25,259 bases of DNA from contig SVUD01000028.1 in the NCBI GenBank assembly GCA_015063445.1, forward strand, positions 1 to 25,259, written 5' to 3'. Below, one piece after another: positions 1 through 8,138 of this stretch. Every line of letters begins with the position of its first letter. Within the stretch, counting starts at the first letter, position 1. The notes under the pieces are model-generated. The model had not been told where the DNA came from and did not search any database. It worked only from the letters and a program-made list of their open reading frames with translations. The DNA comes from Oscillospiraceae bacterium. Lineage in GTDB: Bacteria; Bacillota_A; Clostridia; Oscillospirales; CAG-272. The position numbers and the translations under genes are program-made.

Positions 1-3000
1 TACTTTATCAAGGTTAACCGTAACTTCCTTGAAGTAGGTTGTGCCTGTGGGCTGCTTAGCTTCTCCCGTGGGCATTGCCTTGGTATATCCTTCAAGAAGG
101 GTTGCGATTTCGGAAAGCTTTGCGGATACCGCTTCGGTATTCTCAAAGTATGTATGAGCCGCAGAAGCATATACAAGCATATCCTTCATAAGAGTCTTGG
201 TTACGTTATCGTATTCGCCTGCGAGAATGGACTTAGTGTAGTTAAGCACGTTAAGCGTCCAGTTTGCGTCAACGGTTGTGCTACCCGAATTGAGCTTAAC
301 GCATACCTTGATATCCGAAAGAGTCTCGCCTGCGGGAAGGTTAACTGCTACGTGGTAGTAGGTAACGCCGTCCATTTCAATCTCTTCATATTCCATAGTA
401 GCTCCGTTAATCGTGAAGCTGTTTACGTTAGCCTTAGGAATGTAAATATTGTATACGAAGTTCGAATAAAGTGTTACGCTCGTCTTAATCTTATAGCCGA
501 GTATTGCCTTAGGATACAAACTATAGTTTGCATATCCGTCATTTTCAGAAACTTTCACGAATACGCACTCAACTCCATCACTTGTCACAGCCGTCATGAT
601 TTGAGAAGGCTTTTCCGATTCTCCGTCAAGAGAAAGAACTGTATACCCGTTAGTGCCGAGGTCAAACGTGACGCTTGAGTTGTTATTCTCGTTAATATCC
701 GCGAGAACGAAATCCGAATTTGCGGCAATAATTCTTCCACCTTCAATTTTTACGTTAACGATACAGTTAGTCGCAAACGCTGTGGAGCTGATAGAGCCTG
801 AGATTTTATTATCATTTGCGCCGAAGAGCGTGAAGCCTGACGGAGCATTAGTTATGTCTATAACGCAATCAGAATCGAATATATATTCAAATCCCGCAAT
901 ACAGCCGTCTGTTTCGATATTTGTCGCATCACTGTAGTTGCCAAGCAGATTGTTAAGCGTAGCGCCCTCGCCGAGCGAAATATTAACGTCTTTAAAGATA
1001 AACGAGGTTGTCTTATATTCGCCGGTCGAAGAGTTAGCTACAGCAGCGTAACCATTGCTGTATGCGCCCATCTGCGCCAATCCGTGTGTATTTAAAACTA
1101 TATTTCCGTTGATAATTGTGAAGCTTGAATCGTCAATTCCCTTCCAATTCTTCGCGATTCCGTTAAAGAGATACGTATTTGACTGCGTCATAGTGTATCC
1201 CGAAAGGTCAATGATTATATCGCCTAAGATTTGTCCTTGGTTAGAAAGCGTAGCATTAACGGTTATATTGCTTCTGAGAAGTATTTCCGCCGTAAGTCCG
1301 GGAGTGGATGCGGTAAGCTGCTTAACTCTTCCAATAGCGCAATTAGACTCGGTTCCGCTTGCAAATACGCTGTATGCACCCTTGAATTCACCGTTTTGGA
1401 ATACGACGAGAGGATATTTAGCTTCTGACATATACTCGTATGGAATCACACCGTATTCTGTGCGAAGGTTCTCGGGAATCTCATACATATTAAAGCTGAA
1501 CTGGTTCATCTCCTTGTAGAGCATATCCTGAGCATCGGGGTTAGTTTTGCGCGCCTCGGCAGTTCTGTAAGTGGAAATATATTCGACCTTAACGTTTCCG
1601 TTCTTCGATATATAAAGCATAGCTACCATTCCTGTTTCGTATCCGAGATTACCATCCATAGTCTGGAAGTCAACAAGGAACTGAGATACAACGTTTCCGT
1701 TAATACCGAGATCCTGACGCATAACAACATTAGGACATGGATCGTGACCGGAGAAGGTAAGAACGATGTTTTCGTGCTGAGATACGAATTCTTCCCACAT
1801 CATATCTCCGTTGTTTCTGGTATCGTCGGTTGTTTTATCGGATGAATTCGGAGGAACAACGTCGCCCGCGTCAAGAGTGGTTCCGTCTCTGAACATATAC
1901 GCGTGCGTAGTCATTATGACCTTATAGTCCTTATTCTCGTCGCAAACGTTGCCCGCCCATGCGAGAATATCGTCGTTAGCGCCGTATTGAAGGCTGAATA
2001 TCATATATTTTTCGCCCTCAATAGTAGTCTTGATATAGTAGTTAGCTACCTGAGAGGAATCGTCGTTATAATAACCCGATATATTCTTTGTAAGCGAGGT
2101 TACACCGGAGAAATATGAATTATATCTCGTATACGCATCGGGACCGTCATGGTTACCGGGAGTTATTGAATAAAGCATTCCCGCATCAGCGAGCTTCTGG
2201 AACTCGGGAAGTATGCGCTCATATTCAGCAGCGGTATTTTTCTCTGTAATATCACCAACGCCCATAACGAGACCTATTTTCTTGGAGGTCTTGTTAGCTA
2301 CAAGCCAATCGTAAATATAAGAAACGTAATTAGTTCCGTTATTAACGTCCTGGTAAACGAGCTTCTGAGTATCACCTACTATAGCAAACGCATAGTCGTA
2401 ATCACCTATAGCCTCGGTTCTTTCATAGAAGGGGTCCACGTTTTCAGAACCGATATTGTAACCGTTTCCGGTTTCATCTATAATTGTTGTTCCTGTCTGA
2501 TTTTCGGGCTTTGTAAGGTCGTAAGCAAGAATAATATCCTCTCTCGACAGTCCCATTCCGTTCTCATAGAGTCCCTTAACTTCCTCAGCGGTAAGAACAT
2601 TGGAATAAAGCGCTACGTTCTTGATTCTACCCTTATAGTTCTGAACGTTGCCGGAGCGAGAATCTCCGCCAAGTCTGAGATAATTCTCAGCGGTAAGTTC
2701 CTTGAGGTCATATTCATACGACAAATTCGAAGTAAGAGTACCCGCCAATGCTCCGTCTACGTAGCATTTAAACGTTGCGCCGGCTGCGCTCGTTTCGTGA
2801 GTTATTACAAGGTGTACCCACGTGTTTGGAGTAAGATTAACCGCAAATTTATCACTGAACGTATTTCCGTTCTCATCGGTTATGTAAAGAGAAGGAACTC
2901 TGGGGTTGGAGCTCGAACCATGGATTTCAAAGTTTATGCACGAAGAGCCGCCATAGTTGCCCAAGATTACTCCCGCTCTGTCGTTAGAGGGAACCAATAC

Positions 3001-4596
3001 TAAAGCCTCGTAGGTTTTTGGCATTACGTCAAGCTTCTTCTGGACGTAAAGCGTATCTTCAACGGAAAATCCTCTGCCCTGGTTAAAGGTTTCAATCGAT
3101 ACACCGCCTTGCGTTGCATGGTGATCGTTGCCGCTGACGTCTTTAACGTAATCGGGAGTCTCGTACTCATTCATATCAAGATGGAGAATAAGTCCGTTGT
3201 CTTTATTTTTTACAGTTCCTACACCGTTCTTATAAGAAGCCATTACTTCCTCAGCTGTAAGAGGCTCGGAATAAAGAGCTACGTCTTTCATTCTGCCCTG
3301 GAACCATCTTGCATTATCTGTGCGGGCATCTCCTCCAAGCTGTAGCTTGTTTGTAGCCTGAACGGCTGCTATGTCAAGATCTACGGTATCACTCGCAAGG
3401 ATAGTAGATGTGACGTACTGACCGTCCACGTAGAGAGTGTATTTAGCTCCCGAGGATACGTTCAATTCACGAACTATAGCGATATGAACGAATCCGCTAT
3501 CGCATCTCACGTCCGCAATCTTAGTTGAATACGCTCCCTTACCCTGATCGAGATAAACGGTAGCCATTCCATTACTGTGAATCTCAAAATTAAAGCAAAT
3601 TTCTCTGTTGAGATGATAGTTTCCGATTATAACGCCGGGTCTTGAAAGAGCGGTGCCGTCAGCCTTTTTGGTAGGCGCGTAAATTACAGCCTCGAAGGTC
3701 TGTGGCATTTCGGTAATAGCTTTTGAAAGCAACAAATTATCGTTTACGCTGAACTCTCTTCCGATACCGTCAGGCTTCCAGTTGGGATTTTTCGCGTTGT
3801 TTCCGTTTGATGAAAGGTCGTTAAGATATCCCTCGTTAACCTCAAGGTCGGTAAGATCGTAAGCGCAAAGAAGATTTGCGTCTGAAGTATCCGGAGCAAA
3901 GGCTATAGCATCCGCGGCTACCTCATCAGCGGTTCTGATATCGTCGTAAACGGCTAAGTTCTTTATCGAGCCCTTAAAATATTGCGCGTTGTCTTTTCTT
4001 GGGTCGGCGCCTATCCACATGGTTTCAAGGTCGGAGAAGCAACCGGATACAAGCATGGGTTCAACTCTCGAAGCGGTTGCCTTCTGCTCACCGTTTACGT
4101 AAAGCACGTAGTGATCAGCATCAAGTGACGGATCAACGGAAACCGCGATTTTTGCATATTTCGGTGTTGTTCCATCAGCTTCGAAAAGATCGTTATTGAG
4201 ATTGTAATTGAATTTGACGTTTCCAGCATGGCGAGTGTATACGCGCACTTTCATCATGCTTGATTCGTACACAAGCTCTACACTCAAAGCTTTACTCTGC
4301 GTTGTGCCCGTAGCTCTGTCAGACGCTGCGTGGTCGTCGTAGTTTCCTATAATAACGCCCGATCTCTTGGCCTTATACTCATACGGAACGGAAACCTCCG
4401 CCTCGAACGTGAATCCATTATCGGATGCTATTGCTTTATCCATAACGTAGTATCTGTCGGTAGCAAAAGTCAGCTTGCTATCCGCGCTTTCAGCTGCAGC
4501 CGCAGGCATTGACATTACCGCAAATACACTTGCGATAGTGCAAATTACCAACGCTAAGAAAAGAATCGCTTTTCTGTTTTTCTTCAAGATATTCAT
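1..4596 (-). CDS. Secreted multi-LamG metallophosphoesterase, C-terminally incomplete
   Basis: The minus-strand frame is open from an ATG at 4596 to the window edge: 1532 codons with no stop. It begins MNILKKNRKAILFLALVICT and continues to an AAAA stretch, a Sec signal peptide. Three LamG/concanavalin-like units follow (about residues 35-220, 270-450 and 490-665). Each ends in a related phrase such as FQGRMKDVALY followed by LTAEEV. A calcineurin-type phosphoesterase domain follows: GDTQ (D742), GD (D782), GNHD (814-817), TTHA (H898) and SGHD (H951). The rest (about 1040-1532) is beta-rich and partly beta-helix-like, with no family recognised. LamG units usually bind glycans or surfaces, so a cell-surface or extracellular phosphoesterase or nuclease is inferred; the substrate is unknown. 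GAAAGGA lies upstream of the start. A C-terminal anchor would be outside the window. Confidence 0.9.
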   Translation of the reverse strand, partial: MNILKKNRKAILFLALVICTIASVFAVMSMPAAAAESADSKLTFATDRYYVMDKAIASDNGFTFEAEVSVPYEYKAKRSGVIIGNYDDHAASDRATGTTQSKALSVELVYESSMMKVRVYTRHAGNVKFNYNLNNDLFEADGTTPKYAKIAVSVDPSLDADHYVLYVNGEQKATASRVEPMLVSGCFSDLETMWIGADPRKDNAQYFKGSIKNLAVYDDIRTADEVAADAIAFAPDTSDANLLCAYDLTDLEVNEGYLNDLSSNGNNAKNPNWKPDGIGREFSVNDNLLLSKAITEMPQTFEAVIYAPTKKADGTALSRPGVIIGNYHLNREICFNFEIHSNGMATVYLDQGKGAYSTKIADVRCDSGFVHIAIVRELNVSSGAKYTLYVDGQYVTSTILASDTVDLDIAAVQATNKLQLGGDARTDNARWFQGRMKDVALYSEPLTAEEVMASYKNGVGTVKNKDNGLILHLDMNEYETPDYVKDVSGNDHHATQGGVSIETFNQGRGFSVEDTLYVQKKLDVMPKTYEALVLVPSNDRAGVILGNYGGSSCINFEIHGSSSNPRVPSLYITDENGNTFSDKFAVNLTPNTWVHLVITHETSAAGATFKCYVDGALAGTLTSNLSYEYDLKELTAENYLRLGGDSRSGNVQNYKGRIKNVALYSNVLTAEEVKGLYENGMGLSREDIILAYDLTKPENQTGTTIIDETGNGYNIGSENVDPFYERTEAIGDYDYAFAIVGDTQKLVYQDVNNGTNYVSYIYDWLVANKTSKKIGLVMGVGDITEKNTAAEYERILPEFQKLADAGMLYSITPGNHDGPDAYTRYNSYFSGVTSLTKNISGYYNDDSSQVANYYIKTTIEGEKYMIFSLQYGANDDILAWAGNVCDENKDYKVIMTTHAYMFRDGTTLDAGDVVPPNSSDKTTDDTRNNGDMMWEEFVSQHENIVLTFSGHDPCPNVVMRQDLGINGNVVSQFLVDFQTMDGNLGYETGMVAMLYISKNGNVKVEYISTYRTAEARKTNPDAQDMLYKEMNQFSFNMYEIPENLRTEYGVIPYEYMSEAKYPLVVFQNGEFKGAYSVFASGTESNCAIGRVKQLTASTPGLTAEILLRSNITVNATLSNQGQILGDIIIDLSGYTMTQSNTYLFNGIAKNWKGIDDSSFTIINGNIVLNTHGLAQMGAYSNGYAAVANSSTGEYKTTSFIFKDVNISLGEGATLNNLLGNYSDATNIETDGCIAGFEYIFDSDCVIDITNAPSGFTLFGANDNKISGSISSTAFATNCIVNVKIEGGRIIAANSDFVLADINENNNSSVTFDLGTNGYTVLSLDGESEKPSQIMTAVTSDGVECVFVKVSENDGYANYSLYPKAILGYKIKTSVTLYSNFVYNIYIPKANVNSFTINGATMEYEEIEMDGVTYYHVAVNLPAGETLSDIKVCVKLNSGSTTVDANWTLNVLNYTKSILAGEYDNVTKTLMKDMLVYASAAHTYFENTEAVSAKLSEIATLLEGYTKAMPTGEAKQPTGTTYFKEVTVNLDKV

Positions 4597-4634
4597 TGTT
4601 TTTTTCCTTTCATAGTTAAATTTTGAGATGTAAC

Positions 4635-4643
4635 ATTTTATCA
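4635..4643 (-). promoter_or_regulatory. Extended -10 promoter for the LamG-phosphoesterase gene
   Basis: Reading the minus strand, TGA is followed directly by TAAAAT, an extended -10 element, about 40 nt upstream of the ATG. No good -35 hexamer sits 17 bp upstream, which is acceptable for an extended -10 promoter. It lies downstream of the AraC terminator, so the large gene probably has its own transcript. Confidence 0.5.
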
Positions 4644-4708
4644 CTATTTCTAATATGGAATTGGACAAAAAACAGCAAAAAATCAGACAAAACTTGCGAT
4701 TTGATATA

Positions 4709-4747
4709 AAAAAACGCCTTCGAATACAAAAACGAAAGCGTTTTTTG
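4709..4747 (-). terminator. Rho-independent terminator after the AraC operon
   Basis: The stem pairs AAAAAACGC and TTCG with CGAA and GCGTTTTTT around a 10-nt loop, with one internal mismatch. Both strands end in a T run, so it can work in both directions. Its position 80 nt past the AraC stop makes it the end of the SGNH, radical SAM and AraC transcript. Confidence 0.7.
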
Positions 4748-4828
4748 TTAAACATATCTAAATAATATAAACAATAGAACACGGAAACAGACGTTTATAA
4801 CACACAAGTTGGAATTACCTCATAGAGC

Positions 4829-5641
4829 TCAGGAGGTTGATTTTGTCCTTCTATATTCCGAAGGAGTCATACCCGTGACGTCAAGAAAGGCTCTGTTAAA
4901 GCTTCTCTCTCCCGAGAAGCCGCATTCAAGAGCAACGTCAATCATTTTAAGACTTCCCTTGAGTATGTGAATTTTCGCGGCGTCCACACGCAAGGAATTA
5001 AGAAGCTTTCTGAAATTCATTCCCGGTATAACGGATATACAATGGGATATATACGTCGGTGTGTACCCGAGCGCTTTGGCTACTGATGTAAGAGAAATGT
5101 TTTTGGTATAGTGATTACTCATATAAAGTAGCGTCTCCGACAAAGGTACGCCCTTCACGTTTTTTCTCTTTTGAGGCACCGTTCTCGTGTATTCCTCGAA
5201 CACAGAATATACCAATGCTTTGACCTGTCTATACGCAATCACATCTCCGTCAAGAACGGCAGGCAAATCGTATTTTGGCGGTAAATGTTCACATAAGTAG
5301 TCAAAAAGCGACTTCGTTGGCGTAAATACAGCGTTATCACCAGTGCTATAAATAGCATCTCCCGATATGAACTCTTCGGCGAAATCGGTCGATATAACGC
5401 CTATCCATATTTTGCAGTACCGAGGCGTCTTGAAGCTATGAATTCTGAAGGGAGTTATGACGGCAAGGTCTCCCGCTTTGGCTTTTTCAGTATTTCCGTC
5501 AACGGTTATTTCGACCTCGCCTTCCATAACGCAAACTATCTCGGGAAATTGATGTATTCTTTCGATACACTCGTACGTACCGTCATAATACATGCTTTTT
5601 ACAGAGCTGTTGCGTCCGAAATTCTGCAGTTGTATATACAT
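4829..5641 (-). CDS. AraC-family transcriptional regulator with cupin sensor domain
   Basis: This 270-residue protein is a two-domain AraC/XylS regulator. Residues about 20-100 form a cupin-like sensor (for example VMEGEVEITVDG and AGDLAVITPF, typical of the AraC_binding fold). Residues about 165-265 carry the paired helix-turn-helix, ending in the diagnostic stretch ALECGFSGERSFNRAF followed by GMTPSEYR. The ATG at 5641 has GGGGGA just upstream. It is the last gene of an operon, starting 15 nt after the radical SAM stop. AraC proteins of this architecture usually sense sugars or their derivatives. Its targets are unknown; candidates are its own operon and the large secreted LamG protein next door. 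Confidence 0.9.
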   Translation of the reverse strand: MYIQLQNFGRNSSVKSMYYDGTYECIERIHQFPEIVCVMEGEVEITVDGNTEKAKAGDLAVITPFRIHSFKTPRYCKIWIGVISTDFAEEFISGDAIYSTGDNAVFTPTKSLFDYLCEHLPPKYDLPAVLDGDVIAYRQVKALVYSVFEEYTRTVPQKRKNVKGVPLSETLLYMSNHYTKNISLTSVAKALGYTPTYISHCISVIPGMNFRKLLNSLRVDAAKIHILKGSLKMIDVALECGFSGERSFNRAFLDVTGMTPSEYRRTKSTS

Positions 5642-5656
5642 ATAAATCCCCCTTTG

Positions 5657-6514
5657 TTATTTTACCGTAAAGCGTCTCGCGTAGGTGCATTTTTGACACA
5701 CGGGGTGTACCATTTTGCAAGAAGCAAAGCCTCTTTTCATTTTCATTGCAGTCTCACCGGAAAGAATATCCGAAAGTTCCTCTCTGAAAATATTTCCGAG
5801 CGGTATCAAGCCGTCCGAATCAAGACAGCAAGGTACTACCGTTCCATCGGTGAGAATGGCTATCTGACGGCTAAGCGCGTGGCATCTTCCGTTTTCGACA
5901 GCCTCTGCCTCACTCTCGGAGGGCCAGGTAAATATGCCGTCAAACTCCAAAAAGATTCTGTATGCCAGCCTATATCCCGAATATCGCTTTATCCACTCAC
6001 CCGTGTATGCTTTTTTGAGTCTTTCTAAAATTTTTGAATTAAGCGAATTTTCCCCGGTCTTTTCCGCCGTGTCGAGATTCCAAAGTCTGAAAACCACATT
6101 TTTATCAAGTGACGAAAATTTGTTTGCGAAGTCAAGAGCGGCGTCAAGATACTCGTCAAGAGCTTCAATTCTTCCGTTTCCCTCAGGGGCGTGTAAGGAT
6201 ATGCTGACTCTATGAATGGACTCTCTGTTCGATATCAGCACGTCTGCCGCCCTTTTAAGCAGAGTCCCGTTTGTAGTTATTGAAACCTTATAGCCGTAGG
6301 TGCTTGCAATCTTAAGCAGCTGGTCGAGCTGCGGGTGTAAAAGCGGCTCCCCCATAACGTGAAAAAAGAGGTTTTCCGTGTGCCCTTGAAGCTTTCGGCA
6401 AACGGTTTCAAACTCTTCCTTATCCATCTGTCGAGGAGCTCTTTTCGTGCCTGCGCAAAAGGAGCAATTCATATTGCATATATTACCTATTTCAACGTAT
6501 ATTCTATCAAACAT
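5657..6514 (-). CDS. Radical SAM protein with SPASM-like C-terminal cluster domain
   Basis: The N-terminal radical SAM motif is CNMNCSFC (C13, C17, C20), followed by GEP and TTNGTLL as in the MoaA/SPASM group. The C-terminal part has cysteines in the order CHALSRQ, VVPCCLD, CKMVHPVCQKC, which fits auxiliary Fe-S ligands of a SPASM or twitch domain. I chose the ATG at 6514 (285 residues): AAAGGAG lies 5 nt before it, whereas the in-frame ATG at 6529 has no ribosome site and itself overlaps that Shine-Dalgarno sequence. Family members modify peptides or enzymes (RiPP maturases, anaerobic sulfatase maturases), but no precursor peptide or sulfatase is visible nearby. It lies between the SGNH hydrolase and AraC genes; substrate unknown. 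Confidence 0.85.
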   Translation of the reverse strand: MFDRIYVEIGNICNMNCSFCAGTKRAPRQMDKEEFETVCRKLQGHTENLFFHVMGEPLLHPQLDQLLKIASTYGYKVSITTNGTLLKRAADVLISNRESIHRVSISLHAPEGNGRIEALDEYLDAALDFANKFSSLDKNVVFRLWNLDTAEKTGENSLNSKILERLKKAYTGEWIKRYSGYRLAYRIFLEFDGIFTWPSESEAEAVENGRCHALSRQIAILTDGTVVPCCLDSDGLIPLGNIFREELSDILSGETAMKMKRGFASCKMVHPVCQKCTYARRFTVK

Positions 6515-6569
6515 AACTGCTCCTTTCATTTGCGTTTCAGCGATTTTGAGTTATTTCGACGGTATGGAC

Positions 6570-7538
6570 TTAACCTATAATTTTCACAAGCTTCTTTATA
6601 AGATTCTCAGCATATACTCCAAATCCGAGATCGTTGGGGTGAAGATAGGCATCGGCATAAAGATCAGCCATCGGCGGTACTAATTCAAGTCCGTTTATAA
6701 CGTAGAAGCCTCTCTCTTTAGCCTCATTTTCAACCATCGTACGCTTTGCCTCAAATTCCTCGCCCATAACCGAGCCGTCGCCCTTCGCTCTCCATATAGG
6801 AGAAATTACTATAACCCTTTTATCTCCGTAGGCTTCCTTAACAAGATCCAAAAAGCCCGCAGTTTTAGCCTTCATCGTATCATAATCGAAGCGACACGCA
6901 TCATTTGTGCCGTACGCTATAATTACGCTGTCGGGCTGAAAATCCGAAACGTCAAAGCTCTCGGGCATATAATAAGCTCCGCCTATTCCGTTAATAACGG
7001 CATCGGCGTCAAAGAAGCTGACCGTACGCCACGCATACGAGAGCGAATCGTACTTAGAGTTGTGTCCCTGGGTTATAGAGTCACCTATAAAGAGTATTTT
7101 CGTCTTATATTCCGGGGCCTTTATGTAAGCGCCGTCATCAAGCTTAACGTATTCGAGGCTGCCGATAGAATGGCTCGGGAATATAAAGGTCACACGAAGC
7201 TCTTCCTTTTCTTTTCCAAGAGAATCATTAAGAGATACGCTCTTTTCGATACAAGGATTCCCTTCTCTTGTGTATCTTTCTCTGAGAAGTCCGTCAATAA
7301 GCAGCTCGAACTTTTCTCCCGAAGCGGTTTTAAACGCGAAGTTTTTCGAGTTGGTATAAAAATCGAGTCTAACGCCGGTAGTAGTTCTCGCTCTTGTTCC
7401 GAGAACATCACTTCCGTATTTGTACCAAGCATCCACCTGCTTGTCCGTGCATTTAGAAAAATGGGTAACGCCATCGCTTTCCCATATTTTTACCGCGCCT
7501 TTGGTTACGGATTTTATCTGTTCAAGAGTAAGTATCAT
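6570..7538 (-). CDS. SGNH/GDSL-family hydrolase
   Basis: A 322-residue esterase-type protein. An N-terminal beta-rich part (about 1-145) precedes the SGNH domain: block I ILFIGDSITQG (nucleophile S154), block II NGIGG, block III AYGTND (N212), block V DAYLHPNDLG (H300). Known relatives deacylate polysaccharides or other esters; the layout recalls carbohydrate esterases with an N-terminal jelly-roll. No signal peptide is seen, so the enzyme is probably cytoplasmic. I chose the ATG at 7538: AAAGGAGAG precedes it, whereas the longer frame starts at a TTG (7559) lying upstream of that ribosome site. It is the first gene of the operon. The block V Asp-His spacing is one residue longer than the usual DxxH. 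Confidence 0.88.
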   Translation of the reverse strand: MILTLEQIKSVTKGAVKIWESDGVTHFSKCTDKQVDAWYKYGSDVLGTRARTTTGVRLDFYTNSKNFAFKTASGEKFELLIDGLLRERYTREGNPCIEKSVSLNDSLGKEKEELRVTFIFPSHSIGSLEYVKLDDGAYIKAPEYKTKILFIGDSITQGHNSKYDSLSYAWRTVSFFDADAVINGIGGAYYMPESFDVSDFQPDSVIIAYGTNDACRFDYDTMKAKTAGFLDLVKEAYGDKRVIVISPIWRAKGDGSVMGEEFEAKRTMVENEAKERGFYVINGLELVPPMADLYADAYLHPNDLGFGVYAENLIKKLVKIIG

Positions 7539-7596
7539 AATAAAGCTCTCCTTTGGCAAAATGTGTTTTACTCATTTTAAATTCTGCTTTCAAAAC

Positions 7597-7625
7597 AGTT
7601 TAACATTTTTTTACGCGGTAGTCAA
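7597..7625 (-). promoter_or_regulatory. Promoter of the SGNH-radical SAM-AraC operon
   Basis: On the minus strand, TTGACT (7625-7620) and TAAACT (7602-7597) are separated by 17 bp. A TGT just before the -10 gives an extended -10. The predicted leader is about 50 nt long to the SGNH start codon. Confidence 0.6.
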
Positions 7626-7645
7626 TACGTTTATTTAAAAAACAC

Positions 7646-7659
7646 TCGCATGCGTGCGA
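7646..7659. promoter_or_regulatory. Palindrome between divergent promoters, possible operator
   Basis: TCGCA, four bases (TGCG), then TGCGA form a perfect inverted repeat. It lies between the -35 boxes of the minus-strand SGNH operon (7625) and the plus-strand small gene (7675). A regulator bound here could affect both. This is inference from position and symmetry only. Confidence 0.35.
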
Positions 7660-7674
7660 ATTAAAATTTCGATA

Positions 7675-7703
7675 TTGACACCGAGCATTAATTATGATAA
7701 AAT
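7675..7703 (+). promoter_or_regulatory. Strong sigma-A-type promoter for the small plus-strand gene
   Basis: TTGACA (7675-7680), a 17-bp spacer, then TAAAAT (7698-7703) preceded by TGA, which gives an extended -10. GGAGG follows at 7719, 5 nt before the ATG at 7729. Confidence 0.75.
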
Positions 7704-7728
7704 TATACGAATTCAAACGGAGGCTATG

Positions 7729-8058
7729 ATGAAAAACTACAAGCTTATTTTAAAGTACGTTTACACTTTTTACAATTTCGGTGAGATAATAAGCGAAGAT
7801 ATCTTCGACGAAGCATTTGAAGTAAAGCCGACACCCGCACGCTTCACCCTTCACGATCAGGAGGACGGAAGCTTTATCCTGAGTGAAATCTTGGAGGACA
7901 AAATCGGAAGGTTCGTTATAGTCACATTTCCTAACAAGGACGTTATTGTAGTTCGTGAAAACGAAGTTACAGAGCTTGTATACGACGAATACTATTCCGC
8001 AATGGGAGACGACAATCACAACGTATATATCGGAACGTTATCTCTTGTAGAAAAATAA
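7729..8058 (+). CDS. Conserved-looking small protein of unknown function
   Basis: A 109-residue acidic soluble protein starting MKNYKLILKYVYTFYNFGE. I did not recognise its family. It has no signal peptide or membrane segment, and its pattern suggests alternating helix and beta strands. The frame is open further upstream to 7654, but the promoter at 7675-7703 and GGAGG at 7719-7723 place the start at the ATG of 7729 (5-nt spacing) or, less well, at the adjacent ATG of 7726. It has its own strong promoter and terminator, so it is a genuine monocistronic gene. It is divergent from the SGNH operon and convergent with clpB. Confidence 0.75.
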   Translation: MKNYKLILKYVYTFYNFGEIISEDIFDEAFEVKPTPARFTLHDQEDGSFILSEILEDKIGRFVIVTFPNKDVIVVRENEVTELVYDEYYSAMGDDNHNVYIGTLSLVEK

Positions 8059-8068
8059 ATCACAAATT

Positions 8069-8111
8069 AAAAAACGAGGAAGCGATTTTTTTGCACGTTT
8101 CCCCGTTTTTC
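8069..8111. terminator. Bidirectional terminator between the small gene and clpB
   Basis: The stem pairs AAAAACG, GG, AA with TT, CC, CGTTTTT around a T-rich loop, with one A-C mismatch. T runs follow on both strands. It lies 10 nt after the small gene and 28 nt past the clpB stop, so it serves both convergent transcripts. Confidence 0.7.
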
Positions 8112-8138
8112 TTTGCTTTTGAAAACTATATTTTACAT

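Noticed and set aside
154..4512. Several plus-strand open frames (up to 196 codons elsewhere, 174 here)
   Set aside because: They lie opposite a continuous 1532-codon minus-strand frame with a signal peptide, repeated LamG units and catalytic motifs; none has a ribosome site or recognisable domain.
5657..6514. RiPP biosynthetic cluster
   Set aside because: The radical SAM/SPASM protein alone would fit, but no precursor peptide, leader-binding domain, peptidase or exporter is present nearby.
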